NCBI RefSeq assembly: GCF_902489635.1
Contig: NZ_CABUAN010000018.1
Location: 1-40,640, forward strand
From: an uncultured Porphyromonas sp.
GTDB taxonomy: Bacteria; Bacteroidota; Bacteroidia; Bacteroidales; Porphyromonadaceae
Length of the DNA stretch: 40,640 bases
Direction: 5' to 3'
This document shows positions 9,020 through 16,375 of this stretch, in pieces (positions within the stretch are counted from its first letter, which is position 1; every line of letters begins with the position of its first letter). Made by a program: the position numbers and the translations under genes. The notes under the pieces are model-generated. The model was not told where the DNA came from. It saw only the letters and a list, made by a program, of their open reading frames with translations, and did not search any database.

Positions 9020-9027
9020 CAAAGGTA
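9020..9027 (-). promoter_or_regulatory. korA promoter, -7 box
   Basis: Reads TACCTTTG on the minus strand, a perfect Bacteroidetes -7 element. No clear TTTG at -33. Confidence 0.55.
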
Positions 9028-9100
9028 CGACTTATTTCGCTGATACTAGCCTTTTTTAGGTACGAAAGTGCCGACCGCACATTTCCCCCTCTAATGGAGC

Positions 9101-9137
9101 AAAGCCCCCAGCGACTAAGAGAGTCGCTGGGGGCTTT
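9101..9137 (-). terminator. Stem-loop terminator after the GT5 gene
   Basis: A 16-bp perfect stem (AAAGCCCCCAGCGACT and its complement) with a 5-nt loop, 26 bp downstream of the stop codon of the synthase-like gene. The stem ends in CTTT, but no longer U tract follows. Confidence 0.75.
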
Positions 9138-9162
9138 GCACTATATGTCAGAAAGATGGCTT

Positions 9163-9984
9163 CTATTCCATAAGACTACGATAGAAGTCTACATAAGCCT
9201 CAGCATGGTCTACCGCTGGTCCTGGGTACTCCAGCACCTTGTGGTCGGGCTCAGAGCGTAGGTACTTGATCAGCTCGGGAGAGACCTTTTCCTGCCCGAG
9301 GATCACTCCATCAGAGTAGTGGATCGCCATACGACGCAACGCATCCGGCGTCACCTCACCTTGGAGTGGTGCCAGCATATCGCCCGTGATCTTGTCAAAC
9401 TCTAGCTTCTTGATCAGATCGTCACCGATCAGCCCCTCCTCCTCGTTGCCATCGACCGAGAAGATCACCTTGGCACGCTCGAAGTATGGATCGTCCTTGT
9501 AGGCGGTCTTAAGATAGACAGGAGCCAAGGCTGAGAACCACCCCAGACAGTGTATCAGATCAGGTATCCAGCGAAGATTTTTGATCGCCTCAAAGACCCC
9601 GCGAATGAAGAAGATACTCCTATCTGCATTGTCACTGGGAGCACCCTCCGAAGCTGGACCAAAGAGACTCTTACGACCGAAGAGGTCCGGATTGTCGATG
9701 AAGTAAACCTGTATGCGTGTAGAGGGTATGGAGGCAACCTTGATGACAAGTGGGTGGTCGTAGTCATCGACGATGACATTGATACCCGATAGCCTGATCA
9801 CCTCGTGGAGCTGATTACGGCGCTCATTGACCAGCCCGTAGCGTGGCATAAAGATGCGCACGTCATGCCCAGCATTTTGTATATGCTCAGGGAGGTAGCG
9901 AGCGACATGTGCGAGGTCACTCTCAGGCAGATAGGGGAATATCTCTTGAGATATGTAGAGTACTTTTTTGTCTTTGGCAGCCAT
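9163..9984 (-). CDS. Short glycogen/starch-synthase-like protein (GT5 N-terminal domain)
   Basis: A 273-residue protein matching only the N-terminal Rossmann domain of GT5 glycogen synthases. Recognisable parts are VLYISQEIFPYLPESDLAHVA near the start (in full synthases this region binds ADP-glucose), VRIFMPRYG, VYFIDNPDLFGRK and PDLIHCLGWFSALAPVYLK. The C-terminal donor-binding domain is missing and nothing downstream encodes it, so the protein is complete but half-length. Bacteroidetes commonly have such short GT5-like proteins; the classic synthase reaction should not be assumed. It is transcribed from a -7 box at 10007-10014 or by read-through from tRNA-Leu, and ends at the stem-loop at 9101-9137. 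Confidence 0.85.
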   Translation of the reverse strand: MAAKDKKVLYISQEIFPYLPESDLAHVARYLPEHIQNAGHDVRIFMPRYGLVNERRNQLHEVIRLSGINVIVDDYDHPLVIKVASIPSTRIQVYFIDNPDLFGRKSLFGPASEGAPSDNADRSIFFIRGVFEAIKNLRWIPDLIHCLGWFSALAPVYLKTAYKDDPYFERAKVIFSVDGNEEEGLIGDDLIKKLEFDKITGDMLAPLQGEVTPDALRRMAIHYSDGVILGQEKVSPELIKYLRSEPDHKVLEYPGPAVDHAEAYVDFYRSLME

Positions 9985-10006
9985 GATAAATTCTTTTCGT
10001 TCTCCA

Positions 10007-10014
10007 CAAAGATA
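10007..10014 (-). promoter_or_regulatory. -7 box of the GT5 gene
   Basis: Reads TATCTTTG on the minus strand, matching TAnnTTTG, 22 bp upstream of the ATG. No good -33 element is present. Confidence 0.5.
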
Positions 10015-10068
10015 CTAAAAACTAGCGAGACTGACCGCTCCCCACACAAATGAGTCTCGCCGAGAGAC

Positions 10069-10157
10069 TGGTACCCAGAGCGGGACTTGAACCCGCACGG
10101 CCGCAATTGGCCAAGGGAGTTTAAGTCCCTCGTGTCTACCGATTCCACCATCTGGGC
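10069..10157 (-). tRNA. tRNA-Leu (UAA)
   Basis: A full cloverleaf of 89 nt including an encoded CCA. The acceptor arm GCCCAGA pairs with TCTGGGT. The anticodon stem-loop GGGA-CTTAAAC-TCCC gives UAA. A long variable arm (TTGGCCAATTGCGGCCG region) marks a class II tRNA. The T arm is CGGGTTCAAGTCCCG. A -7 box lies at 10206-10213, directly below a three-part repeat module like the one upstream of leuS. Confidence 0.97.
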
Positions 10158-10205
10158 CACAGCTCTACGTGCTGCAGGCGATGAGCCTGCAAGCCCATCG
10201 CGTGA

Positions 10206-10213
10206 CAAAGGTA
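10206..10213 (-). promoter_or_regulatory. tRNA-Leu promoter, -7 box
   Basis: Reads TACCTTTG on the minus strand, about 49 bp upstream of the mature tRNA 5' end. The -33 position lies within the TAGAGAT repeat and has no TTTG. Confidence 0.6.
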
Positions 10214-10355
10214 CAGAAAAAAGAGATTAGAGATTAGAAGCTAGAGATTAGAGATTAAAAGTTAGAGGTTAGATAGCTCTGATCACTCCGATCCACTCCG
10301 ATGGCTCTGATAGCTCCGATGGTTCCGACACCTCCGATGACTCCAGCCAACCGCC
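10214..10355. repeat. Three-part simple-sequence module, locus 2
   Basis: Copies of AGAGATTAG (10220-10272), then CTCCGATGG/CTCTGAT-type octamers (10276-10343), then AGCCAACCGCC. The order is the same as at 5685-5779. It fills the divergent gap between the tRNA-Leu -7 box and the DUF177 promoter. Confidence 0.8.
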
Positions 10356-10360
10356 AGTCG

Positions 10361-10391
10361 CTTGCCGTCTACTGAAATTTCTGTACCTTTG
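10361..10391 (+). promoter_or_regulatory. Promoter of DUF177-rpmF
   Basis: CTTG (10361-10364), 19 bp, then TACCTTTG (10384-10391): a near-consensus Bacteroidetes promoter facing DUF177. Confidence 0.75.
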
Positions 10392-10402
10392 CGCTCATAC
10401 CC

Positions 10403-10432
10403 CTAGAGTACACCTTTATAGTGTCACTCTAG
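10403..10432 (+). other. Leader hairpin upstream of DUF177
   Basis: CTAGAGTACAC pairs with GTGTCACTCTAG with a single bulged C, forming an 11-bp stem with a 7-nt loop in the mRNA leader. It could be a regulatory leader for ribosomal protein L32 expression; that is inference only. Confidence 0.45.
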
Positions 10433-10461
10433 AGTCAATTTAGAGAAGTTTGTAGCACACT

Positions 10462-10992
10462 ATGTCTCACGGAGGTCGGTACACGATACACTTGAAGGGA
10501 TTGCCGCAAGGCGTCTCGACCGAAGACTTTGTTGTGGAGTCAGCTTTTCTAGAGTCACGCCCTACGTTTGACCTCAGCGGAGGTCCCGTAGCATGCGCCA
10601 TTCGCATAGATCGTGTCGGAGATACTTTCGACCTTCAGCTGACGCTCACAGGCTCTGTGGAGACACATTGTGATCGATGCTTAGCTCCCCTAGAGATGTG
10701 CATCGATATGTCTCAGCATATCGTCGTCAAGCTGGGCGAGCAGTACGAGGAGGTAAGCGATGAGGAGATCATCGTGCCGCATCACAGCCCCTCGCTCGAC
10801 TGCGCTGACCTGATCTACGACCTCATCGTACTCTCACTCCCCATCAGCCGGGTACACCCCGACGGAGCGTGTGCCGAGGATATGCAGGCCATCCTAGATG
10901 ATCTCGATCCCAACGCAGCAGAGGAGACTGATGAGCGCTGGGCTGCACTCAGTGCGCTACGTGACTCACTACAACAAGAGAAGGATAAATAA
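10462..10992 (+). CDS. DUF177 family protein (YceD-like)
   Basis: A 176-residue soluble protein of the YceD/DUF177 family, which is usually encoded directly before rpmF and has been linked to ribosome or 23S rRNA maturation in other organisms. It has the family hallmark CDRCLAPLEM at about residues 72-81 and an acidic tail. It lies 15 bp upstream of rpmF and behind a good promoter (10361-10391) with a leader hairpin. The common neighbours plsX and fabH do not follow here; a terminator closes the unit after rpmF. Confidence 0.9.
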   Translation: MSHGGRYTIHLKGLPQGVSTEDFVVESAFLESRPTFDLSGGPVACAIRIDRVGDTFDLQLTLTGSVETHCDRCLAPLEMCIDMSQHIVVKLGEQYEEVSDEEIIVPHHSPSLDCADLIYDLIVLSLPISRVHPDGACAEDMQAILDDLDPNAAEETDERWAALSALRDSLQQEKDK

Positions 10993-11007
10993 TAAAACAG
11001 ATAAACA

Positions 11008-11190
11008 ATGGCACATCCCAAAAGACGGCAGTCCAAGATGCGCACTGCCAAGCGTAGAACGCACGACAAAGCAGCAACCCCCACACTAGCTAAGTGTAGC
11101 AACTGTGGAGCATGGCACGTATATCACACCATCTGTCCTGAGTGTGGTTATTACCGTGGACAACTAGCTATCGAGCAGGAAGAGGCTTAA
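11008..11190 (+). CDS. rpmF: 50S ribosomal protein bL32
   Basis: A 60-residue basic protein beginning MAHPKRRQSKMRTAKRRTHD, the standard bL32 N-terminus. It has a zinc-ribbon formed by cysteines 30, 33, 43 and 46 (zinc-binding form). It shares the DUF177 transcript and is followed 28 bp later by a strong terminator. Confidence 0.98.
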   Translation: MAHPKRRQSKMRTAKRRTHDKAATPTLAKCSNCGAWHVYHTICPECGYYRGQLAIEQEEA

Positions 11191-11218
11191 TCGCCCCACC
11201 CCGCTAAGCGATAAGACG

Positions 11219-11257
11219 AAAGCCCCTAGACGATCTATAGGTCGCTCTAGGGGCTTT
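11219..11257 (+). terminator. Terminator of DUF177-rpmF
   Basis: A stem of AAAGCCCCTAGA with TCTAGGGGCTTT, about 15-nt loop, directly after rpmF. Confidence 0.85.
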
Positions 11258-11292
11258 GCTTATACCACGTGCCGTAACCTCTTAAGGGTATA

Positions 11293-11324
11293 TTTGCACG
11301 ACTCACAATAAATAGGTATCTTTG
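11293..11324 (+). promoter_or_regulatory. Promoter of rubrerythrin
   Basis: TTTG (11293-11296), exactly 20 bp, then TATCTTTG (11317-11324), ending 41 bp before the ATG: a full consensus Bacteroidetes promoter. Confidence 0.88.
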
Positions 11325-11365
11325 TGGTGGTAATGGAATTATATTAACCTTTAGAATACCTATCT

Positions 11366-11947
11366 ATGAGTACTAAATCAATCAAAGGTACACGTACCGA
11401 ACAGAACCTCCTGAAGTCATTCGCTGGAGAGTCACAAGCTAGAAATCGCTATACATACTTCGCTGGAGTAGCTCGCAAGGAGGGCTATCGTCAGATCGAG
11501 GCTGTCTTCCAGGAGACTGCTGATCAGGAGAAGGAGCACGCTAAGCGTTTCTTCAAGTTCCTCGAGGGTGGTGATCTAGAGATCACTGCTTCTTATCCTG
11601 CTGGTGTCATCGGCACCACAGCTGAGAACCTAAAGGCTGCCGCTGCTGGTGAGCACTGCGAGGCTGAGGAGATGTATCCTGAGTTCGCTGACATCGCCGA
11701 GGAGGAGGGCTTCAAGACCATTGCAGCCGTCTATCGCAACGTAGCTAAGGCTGAGCATGAGCACGAGATGCGCTACCTCAAGCTCCTAGAGCGTGTCGAG
11801 TCTGGCAAGTACTTCGAGCGTGACAAGGAGATCTACTGGCAGTGCCGCAACTGTGGTTTCGTCGTTAAGGCCAAGAAGGCACCCGCTAAGTGTCCCGCTT
11901 GCGATCACCCACAGGAGTTCTTCGAGCCAATGGCTGAGAACTACTAA
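11366..11947 (+). CDS. rbr: Rubrerythrin
   Basis: A non-haem iron peroxidase that reduces hydrogen peroxide in anaerobes; 193 residues, cytoplasmic. The N-terminal four-helix domain carries the di-iron ligands in segments such as SFAGESQARNRY, ETADQEKEHAKRF and KAEHEHEMRY. The C-terminal rubredoxin-like domain has CRNC (160-163) and CPAC (176-179). Codon use is strongly uniform, as in highly expressed genes. It is monocistronic, with a consensus promoter at 11293-11324 and a terminator at 11981-12013. In Porphyromonas, rubrerythrin contributes to oxygen and peroxide tolerance (family knowledge). Confidence 0.97.
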   Translation: MSTKSIKGTRTEQNLLKSFAGESQARNRYTYFAGVARKEGYRQIEAVFQETADQEKEHAKRFFKFLEGGDLEITASYPAGVIGTTAENLKAAAAGEHCEAEEMYPEFADIAEEEGFKTIAAVYRNVAKAEHEHEMRYLKLLERVESGKYFERDKEIYWQCRNCGFVVKAKKAPAKCPACDHPQEFFEPMAENY

Positions 11948-11980
11948 AAAGCATCACATAGGCTGTCCGCCTATACAGAT

Positions 11981-12013
11981 CAAGCCCAGCAGACTCATCG
12001 TTTGCTGGGCTTG
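11981..12013 (+). terminator. Convergent terminator between rbr and vimF
   Basis: CAAGCCCAGCA pairs with TGCTGGGCTTG, 11 bp perfect, followed on the plus strand by a T-rich stretch. It probably serves both the rubrerythrin and the vimF transcripts. Confidence 0.8.
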
Positions 12014-12047
12014 ACTCATTTATTCTTTCCTAGACAGAGCAGTATAC

Positions 12048-13313
12048 TCAGACGAGTGTGCCGAAGAGCTGCGCAAAAGCCTCCGCCATCGCTGCTCGCG
12101 TGTACTGCTTATAGTGCTCTGTAAAGGTATCTATCGGCAGCATCTCACCGCGCTCCAGACGCTCTAAGTGGTAAGCGACAAACTCGACCACCTGCGCCAC
12201 TTCGGTCGCTGCAAGTGCTCCTCCATGCGCTCTGAGGATCTGAGCCACAACGCTTTCGTCACTCTCTACCATTAGGATAGGTCGACGCATCGCCATCGCC
12301 TCAAAGAGCTTCGTTGTAACCATCCCGTGAGGACCCTCGGGCTGCTCACGACGACCCAAGAGAAGGAGCATGTCTGCCTGAGCCAGTAGCATCGGCACCT
12401 CAGCATAAGGTACCATAGCGTGAAAGTGCTGACAGGCTCGCACCTCATCGCTATAACGCTCTAGAAGACTCTCTAGGAGTTGCTGCGAAGCGGCATCACA
12501 GTACCAATGAACCTCGACAGCACCACGACTGACCCACCTACTCAGCGTCTTCTCTTGCAGTGCCTCCAGGAGTAGCGTCGGGTCGCGCATCTCAAGCGAG
12601 AGCAGCCTTCCTGTGTACACAATGCGCAGAGGCAACTGAGGTGCTTCCTCAGGCGATGCGACAAAGAGCCTCTCGTCATAACCATTAGGGATACAGACGA
12701 CCTGCTGGTCAGGGTGCAGCTGCTGCAACTGATCTCGGTGCCACTCAGAGACTGTCGTGATAGCAGTGGCTGCCCTGAGTGCCTTCGTACGAGCCTTGAT
12801 AAATCGTCTTCGTAGCCAACTATAAGCCTCTCTGCGCAGAGGCAACCAGCGTGGTAGCGGTGCTGGCAGAAAGCCCTCTGGCGTATACTCCTCTACGATG
12901 TCTCGACAGTCCATCACGGCAGGAAGACCCGTCTGCCGTGCCAAGCGAGCGACCGCCGGTAGCGGGAAGGTGCGATAACTCATTCCCACGATCAGTGCGT
13001 ACTGCGTCAAGTCGTAATGCTGCCGCAAGTGACGTACAAGGCGCTGGCTCTTCACCTGCCATAGCGCATCCGCGAGGGCATAGAGCGACCTACCCCTCCT
13101 AGGAGCTAGCGGCACACGCTCCAGACGATGTGCCGGCAAGCTACTCTTTTGCTCCACAGAGCCGTGAGAGCCTCGATGATCTCCTCGTATCTTCTCGCTC
13201 ACCACATCGACTTGCCAGTCATCCTGGGGGAGCCGCTGCAAGAGTGCCGTGATGCGAGGTGCAAACTGCGGGGGCAGCAGATCTGTCAGTAGCAAGATAC
13301 GATGAGGACGCAT
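12048..13313 (-). CDS. vimF: Glycosyltransferase, VimF-like
   Basis: A 421-residue glycosyltransferase of GT-B fold, most like GT4. The N-terminus RILLLTDLLPPQFAPRI is the acceptor-domain start. The donor domain shows NGYDERLF, LRIVYTGRLLSLEMRD, and a C-terminal VTTKLFEAMAMRRPILMVE segment with the conserved glutamate. It is the last gene of the recA-linked cluster, 13 bp after the deacetylase gene. In P. gingivalis the order recA-vimA-vimE-vimF is known, VimF is a glycosyltransferase, and the products are needed for gingipain maturation and surface glycan synthesis. Assignment as vimF rests on family plus order, not on alignment. Confidence 0.8.
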   Translation of the reverse strand: MRPHRILLLTDLLPPQFAPRITALLQRLPQDDWQVDVVSEKIRGDHRGSHGSVEQKSSLPAHRLERVPLAPRRGRSLYALADALWQVKSQRLVRHLRQHYDLTQYALIVGMSYRTFPLPAVARLARQTGLPAVMDCRDIVEEYTPEGFLPAPLPRWLPLRREAYSWLRRRFIKARTKALRAATAITTVSEWHRDQLQQLHPDQQVVCIPNGYDERLFVASPEEAPQLPLRIVYTGRLLSLEMRDPTLLLEALQEKTLSRWVSRGAVEVHWYCDAASQQLLESLLERYSDEVRACQHFHAMVPYAEVPMLLAQADMLLLLGRREQPEGPHGMVTTKLFEAMAMRRPILMVESDESVVAQILRAHGGALAATEVAQVVEFVAYHLERLERGEMLPIDTFTEHYKQYTRAAMAEAFAQLFGTLV

Positions 13314-13326
13314 AGGAGAGGCAAGA

Positions 13327-14718
13327 CTATAACCCTACGATGTCAGGTGCTGGCGAGAGCTTCATGATCTGGCGCAGCAGTGCTCGGTACAGACGTGTGT
13401 GGTAAATGTGCGGATCGTCCAGCAGGAGGTTCTCATTGTGAAAGAGTAGCGTCACCTCTCCATGATGCTTGTACGTCTGATCGACCATGGCCACAGCCAC
13501 ACGCTCTGCCTCTGCGTAGTCTAGGTGCATATACTTCTCATCGTGTAGCGTGTAGTCCATCACCGTAAGCGGATGCAGGATCAGGTCTGTGACTTCTAGA
13601 CTTTGCGGATTGATAAAGCGCACAGGCCGTGAGGTGCCTAGCCTAAAGCCCGCCACATCAGCGTAACCCATCGAGTAGTCATGGTAGATACCCGCAGCGA
13701 GGAGCGCATTGTAGTCCTCCGGTTCACGGACTGCTAGATAGTGATGGCGCGAGTAGATGACCGCTTCGCCCAGCTCCTTCTCTAGCTCTGCCTTAGCTGC
13801 CTCCACCGCCTCAGGATGCTCAGAGCAATAGAGGTTTAGGTGCAGACCAAACTCCACCTTGCGCCTCCGCGCCAACCTCATGATCGCCGCTATCTTGCGA
13901 TTATGCAGTGTATAGTTAGGCTTGTCTAGTGGATTCGGGCTGGGAGTCTTGATAAAGAAGATCGTTCGCACAGGTGCTGCGCACTTACGCTGGGTCTCCA
14001 CATTCCAATCGAGGAAGCGTCCATAGCTAAAGAAGAGATCCTCACTAGCCCGTGAGAAAGTATTGCGATAAGCGGCCCGCAGGGAGAGGTGCTCCTTGAG
14101 GAGCAAGCGCAAGAAGCCCCGCACACCCGAGCTGTAGTACGGTTGATCCAGATCATGCGTCAGGGAGACCGAACTAAAGCCAGGCACCACTGGTTGCACC
14201 GCCAGACCTATCTCGCTCATCAGGCGTCGTAGCTCCGTAGCATACTCATCCACCAGCGGACGCTCCAAGAAGCCCGCACGATATGCCAGCGACTCACGCC
14301 CAGGGAAGCGACCATGCTCATCCCGCCGCTTACGATAGTATATCTCCTCGTAGCGCGATAGCAGGAAGAAGCTACTAGCCACCAGGTCAGCATAGATCAC
14401 CAGACGCCTACCATAAGGCGTCTCTATATACTCCTCACGAGGCTCTCCAAAGAGCAGAGGCATGCCGTGCCACTCTGCCAGCGGCAGCGCAGGCATCGAC
14501 TCAGCACGACCATACTGATCATAGTCAAAAAAGCCCGACGGAACGATCACCACACGGTGATATGGCTCCGCCTCCTCCGGACGGCAGTAAGCGACGTAGT
14601 CTGGTGAGCGTTGCTTCTGAGCGTGACGCGAGATGCGGATCTGGCCCGATATGTCGAGCGGAGTCGCATCTCCGAGTAGAAACGATAAGATATATTCTGT
14701 CGCCTCGTAGTGTCGCAT
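13327..14718 (-). CDS. vimE: Polysaccharide deacetylase-like protein, VimE-like
   Basis: A 463-residue protein with an N-terminal DUF7033-type domain (about 1-160) and a NodB-like polysaccharide deacetylase domain. SLTHDLDQPY near residue 184 provides the aspartate-rich first motif, FGLHLNLYCS the histidine motif and DYSMGYADVAGFRLGTSRPV a late motif. There is no signal peptide, so it probably acts on cytoplasmic lipid-linked or nucleotide-linked sugars. It lies between the acetyltransferase gene (31 bp gap) and the glycosyltransferase gene (13 bp gap). P. gingivalis VimE is a carbohydrate deacetylase in the same gene order, which is the reason for the symbol. Confidence 0.82.
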   Translation of the reverse strand: MRHYEATEYILSFLLGDATPLDISGQIRISRHAQKQRSPDYVAYCRPEEAEPYHRVVIVPSGFFDYDQYGRAESMPALPLAEWHGMPLLFGEPREEYIETPYGRRLVIYADLVASSFFLLSRYEEIYYRKRRDEHGRFPGRESLAYRAGFLERPLVDEYATELRRLMSEIGLAVQPVVPGFSSVSLTHDLDQPYYSSGVRGFLRLLLKEHLSLRAAYRNTFSRASEDLFFSYGRFLDWNVETQRKCAAPVRTIFFIKTPSPNPLDKPNYTLHNRKIAAIMRLARRRKVEFGLHLNLYCSEHPEAVEAAKAELEKELGEAVIYSRHHYLAVREPEDYNALLAAGIYHDYSMGYADVAGFRLGTSRPVRFINPQSLEVTDLILHPLTVMDYTLHDEKYMHLDYAEAERVAVAMVDQTYKHHGEVTLLFHNENLLLDDPHIYHTRLYRALLRQIMKLSPAPDIVGL

Positions 14719-14749
14719 ATAGATCGATAGCTTTACAAGTCAAACGAAC

Positions 14750-15772
14750 TCAATAGAGATGCTGTAGATAGTACCGACGCAACTGCAGGTGCATAGCGAG
14801 CGTCTGTCGCCCCGCCTGCAAGCGCAGATAAGGGTGTGGCACAGCTCCAAAGCTGCGAAAGAAAAAGGCGATGCCCGGCTGCATCGATCCCTCAAAGTCG
14901 AAGGTGTGACACCCCGCCTCTCGACTCCATGTGATCAGTCTATCCAGCAGTAGCGCCATCGCATCCTCTCCCTCAGGCGTTCTCGCTTGCCCTCCCGCAA
15001 TGTAGTACGCCGTGTCAGCATGATGCGCCACAAAGGCTCCCGCCACGGGTTCATCCGTCTGCGGGGAGCGTAGAAGTAGGAGAGCGCCCTGTCGACGCGC
15101 CACAGCAGCCGTCACAAGCCGCCTCAGCGAGGAGGCGCAGAGACGATCTCCTCCGCTGCGTTGCAGGCTCTTATGGCAAAGATCCACCAGCATCTCCGCA
15201 CAGGTTGACACATTCGTCTCTTCAGCCCAAAGCTCTCGCAGACCCAAAGCAGTAGCACGGCGCACCTTCCGGCGGATCAAACTATTGTACAGCTCTTGAG
15301 GCGCACCTTGCGTCAAGTCAAGAAGGTGGGTATAAGCGACCGAGCTACGCCATGCTCCCGCAGGCGTCTCGCATGGTAGCCAGTCCCAGTACTCCAGCGG
15401 TAAGTGCGCCTCTATATAGCGTAGCGATGAGGGCAGTGCCTCACCCAGCGCTTGCATAGCTGCTAGATGAGCAATATATCGGTCCCGATCGAAAGGCGTC
15501 TCACCCACCGCCCCCGAGCGATCACTCAGAGGACCAGCAGACTGACAGCAGGGAGGCACAATCAGGTGACGACATGTGGGCATAAAGAGAGGCCACATAA
15601 GCGTCGGAGCACCCTCCTTACTCCCCGTCGTCGTGAGTACATCCATCTCTCCCATCCCCGATGCTGCTAGGAGCCACCAAGGCTGCACGTAGAGCGGTAG
15701 CGAGCGAGTCTCAGCACACCATCGAGTGTACTGCTCACTCGAGAGCGAGAGGCGATCTACGACAAGACTCAC
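14750..15772 (-). CDS. vimA: FemAB/GNAT-type acyltransferase, VimA-like
   Basis: A 340-residue protein of the GNAT superfamily, FemAB-like (PF13480 type). The central segment with LYNSLIRRKVRRATALGLR and the C-terminal part with AGAFVAHHADTAYYIAGGQ, ALLLDRLITWSREAGCHTFDFEGS and FFFRSFGA are typical. The start is a GTG at 15772 overlapping the TGA of the upstream gene (GTGA), which suggests translational coupling. In P. gingivalis VimA, encoded just downstream of recA, is a putative acetyltransferase needed for gingipain activation and A-LPS; order and family agree here. Its acyl acceptor cannot be told from sequence. Confidence 0.8.
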   Translation of the reverse strand: MSLVVDRLSLSSEQYTRWCAETRSLPLYVQPWWLLAASGMGEMDVLTTTGSKEGAPTLMWPLFMPTCRHLIVPPCCQSAGPLSDRSGAVGETPFDRDRYIAHLAAMQALGEALPSSLRYIEAHLPLEYWDWLPCETPAGAWRSSVAYTHLLDLTQGAPQELYNSLIRRKVRRATALGLRELWAEETNVSTCAEMLVDLCHKSLQRSGGDRLCASSLRRLVTAAVARRQGALLLLRSPQTDEPVAGAFVAHHADTAYYIAGGQARTPEGEDAMALLLDRLITWSREAGCHTFDFEGSMQPGIAFFFRSFGAVPHPYLRLQAGRQTLAMHLQLRRYYLQHLY

Positions 15773-16248
15773 GATCTACTAAATAGCTTCGGGATCACAA
15801 GATTAGCCGGCATAGCTCGCAACTCATAAGCCTCCTCAGAGAGTTCACGCACAGCCTCCCACAGCAAGGCACTCACCTCCTCAGCAGACCACCCAGCGAT
15901 GCCACACCCCACCTCCGTAAGGTAAAACGTGAGCATAGGATGATCTAAGGCAAAGAGTAGCAACCGCCGAAAGCTCGCACGCAGAGCCTCTGGAGCCACC
16001 TGACGCATATCCTCGTTCAACGTCGGCAGGGCATAAGCACACCCCGTCAAGCCTTCGGCGACACCCATCTCTGCATTAAAGACTCGACGCGCAGTACGTG
16101 CAGCACCCCCCATGTGATGTCCCAGCAGATTACTGCCGAAGACAAATATCTCGTCCTCTTGGAGCACAGAGATACACTCTGGCGTATACTGGCTGTCAGA
16201 GCGATCGGAGAGCTGCTGCCAACCATGAGAAAGTTGTAGAGCTGTCAT
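15769..16248 (-). CDS. Macro-domain-like protein between recA and vimA
   Basis: A 159-residue soluble protein. EIFVFGSNLLGHHMGGAART at about 33-52 and the later VGCGIAGWSAEEV at about 113-125 resemble the two glycine-rich loops of an uncharacterised macro-domain-like family (A1S_2505 type) that often starts with FVFGSNL. By analogy it might bind ADP-ribose or a related nucleotide, but this is inference. It lies between recA (127 bp gap) and vimA, with which it overlaps by 4 bp, so it is the first gene of the vim unit. I do not recall a gene in this position in P. gingivalis. Confidence 0.7.
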   Translation of the reverse strand: MTALQLSHGWQQLSDRSDSQYTPECISVLQEDEIFVFGSNLLGHHMGGAARTARRVFNAEMGVAEGLTGCAYALPTLNEDMRQVAPEALRASFRRLLLFALDHPMLTFYLTEVGCGIAGWSAEEVSALLWEAVRELSEEAYELRAMPANLVIPKLFSRS

Positions 16249-16375
16249 TGTAACTATGCTTTAGAGTTTACGACTGGGGCTCAATAGACCCAGATCTATC
16301 TGATAGCGTAGATCAGAGAGCCACGCAAGGTGCAAAAGCTTTCGCTCACGCACCCTACGCCCCTCTGACTATCTA

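Noticed and set aside
8798..9022. 75-residue N-terminal extension of korA
   Set aside because: It overlaps the -7 box, has no family similarity and lacks typical codon pattern.
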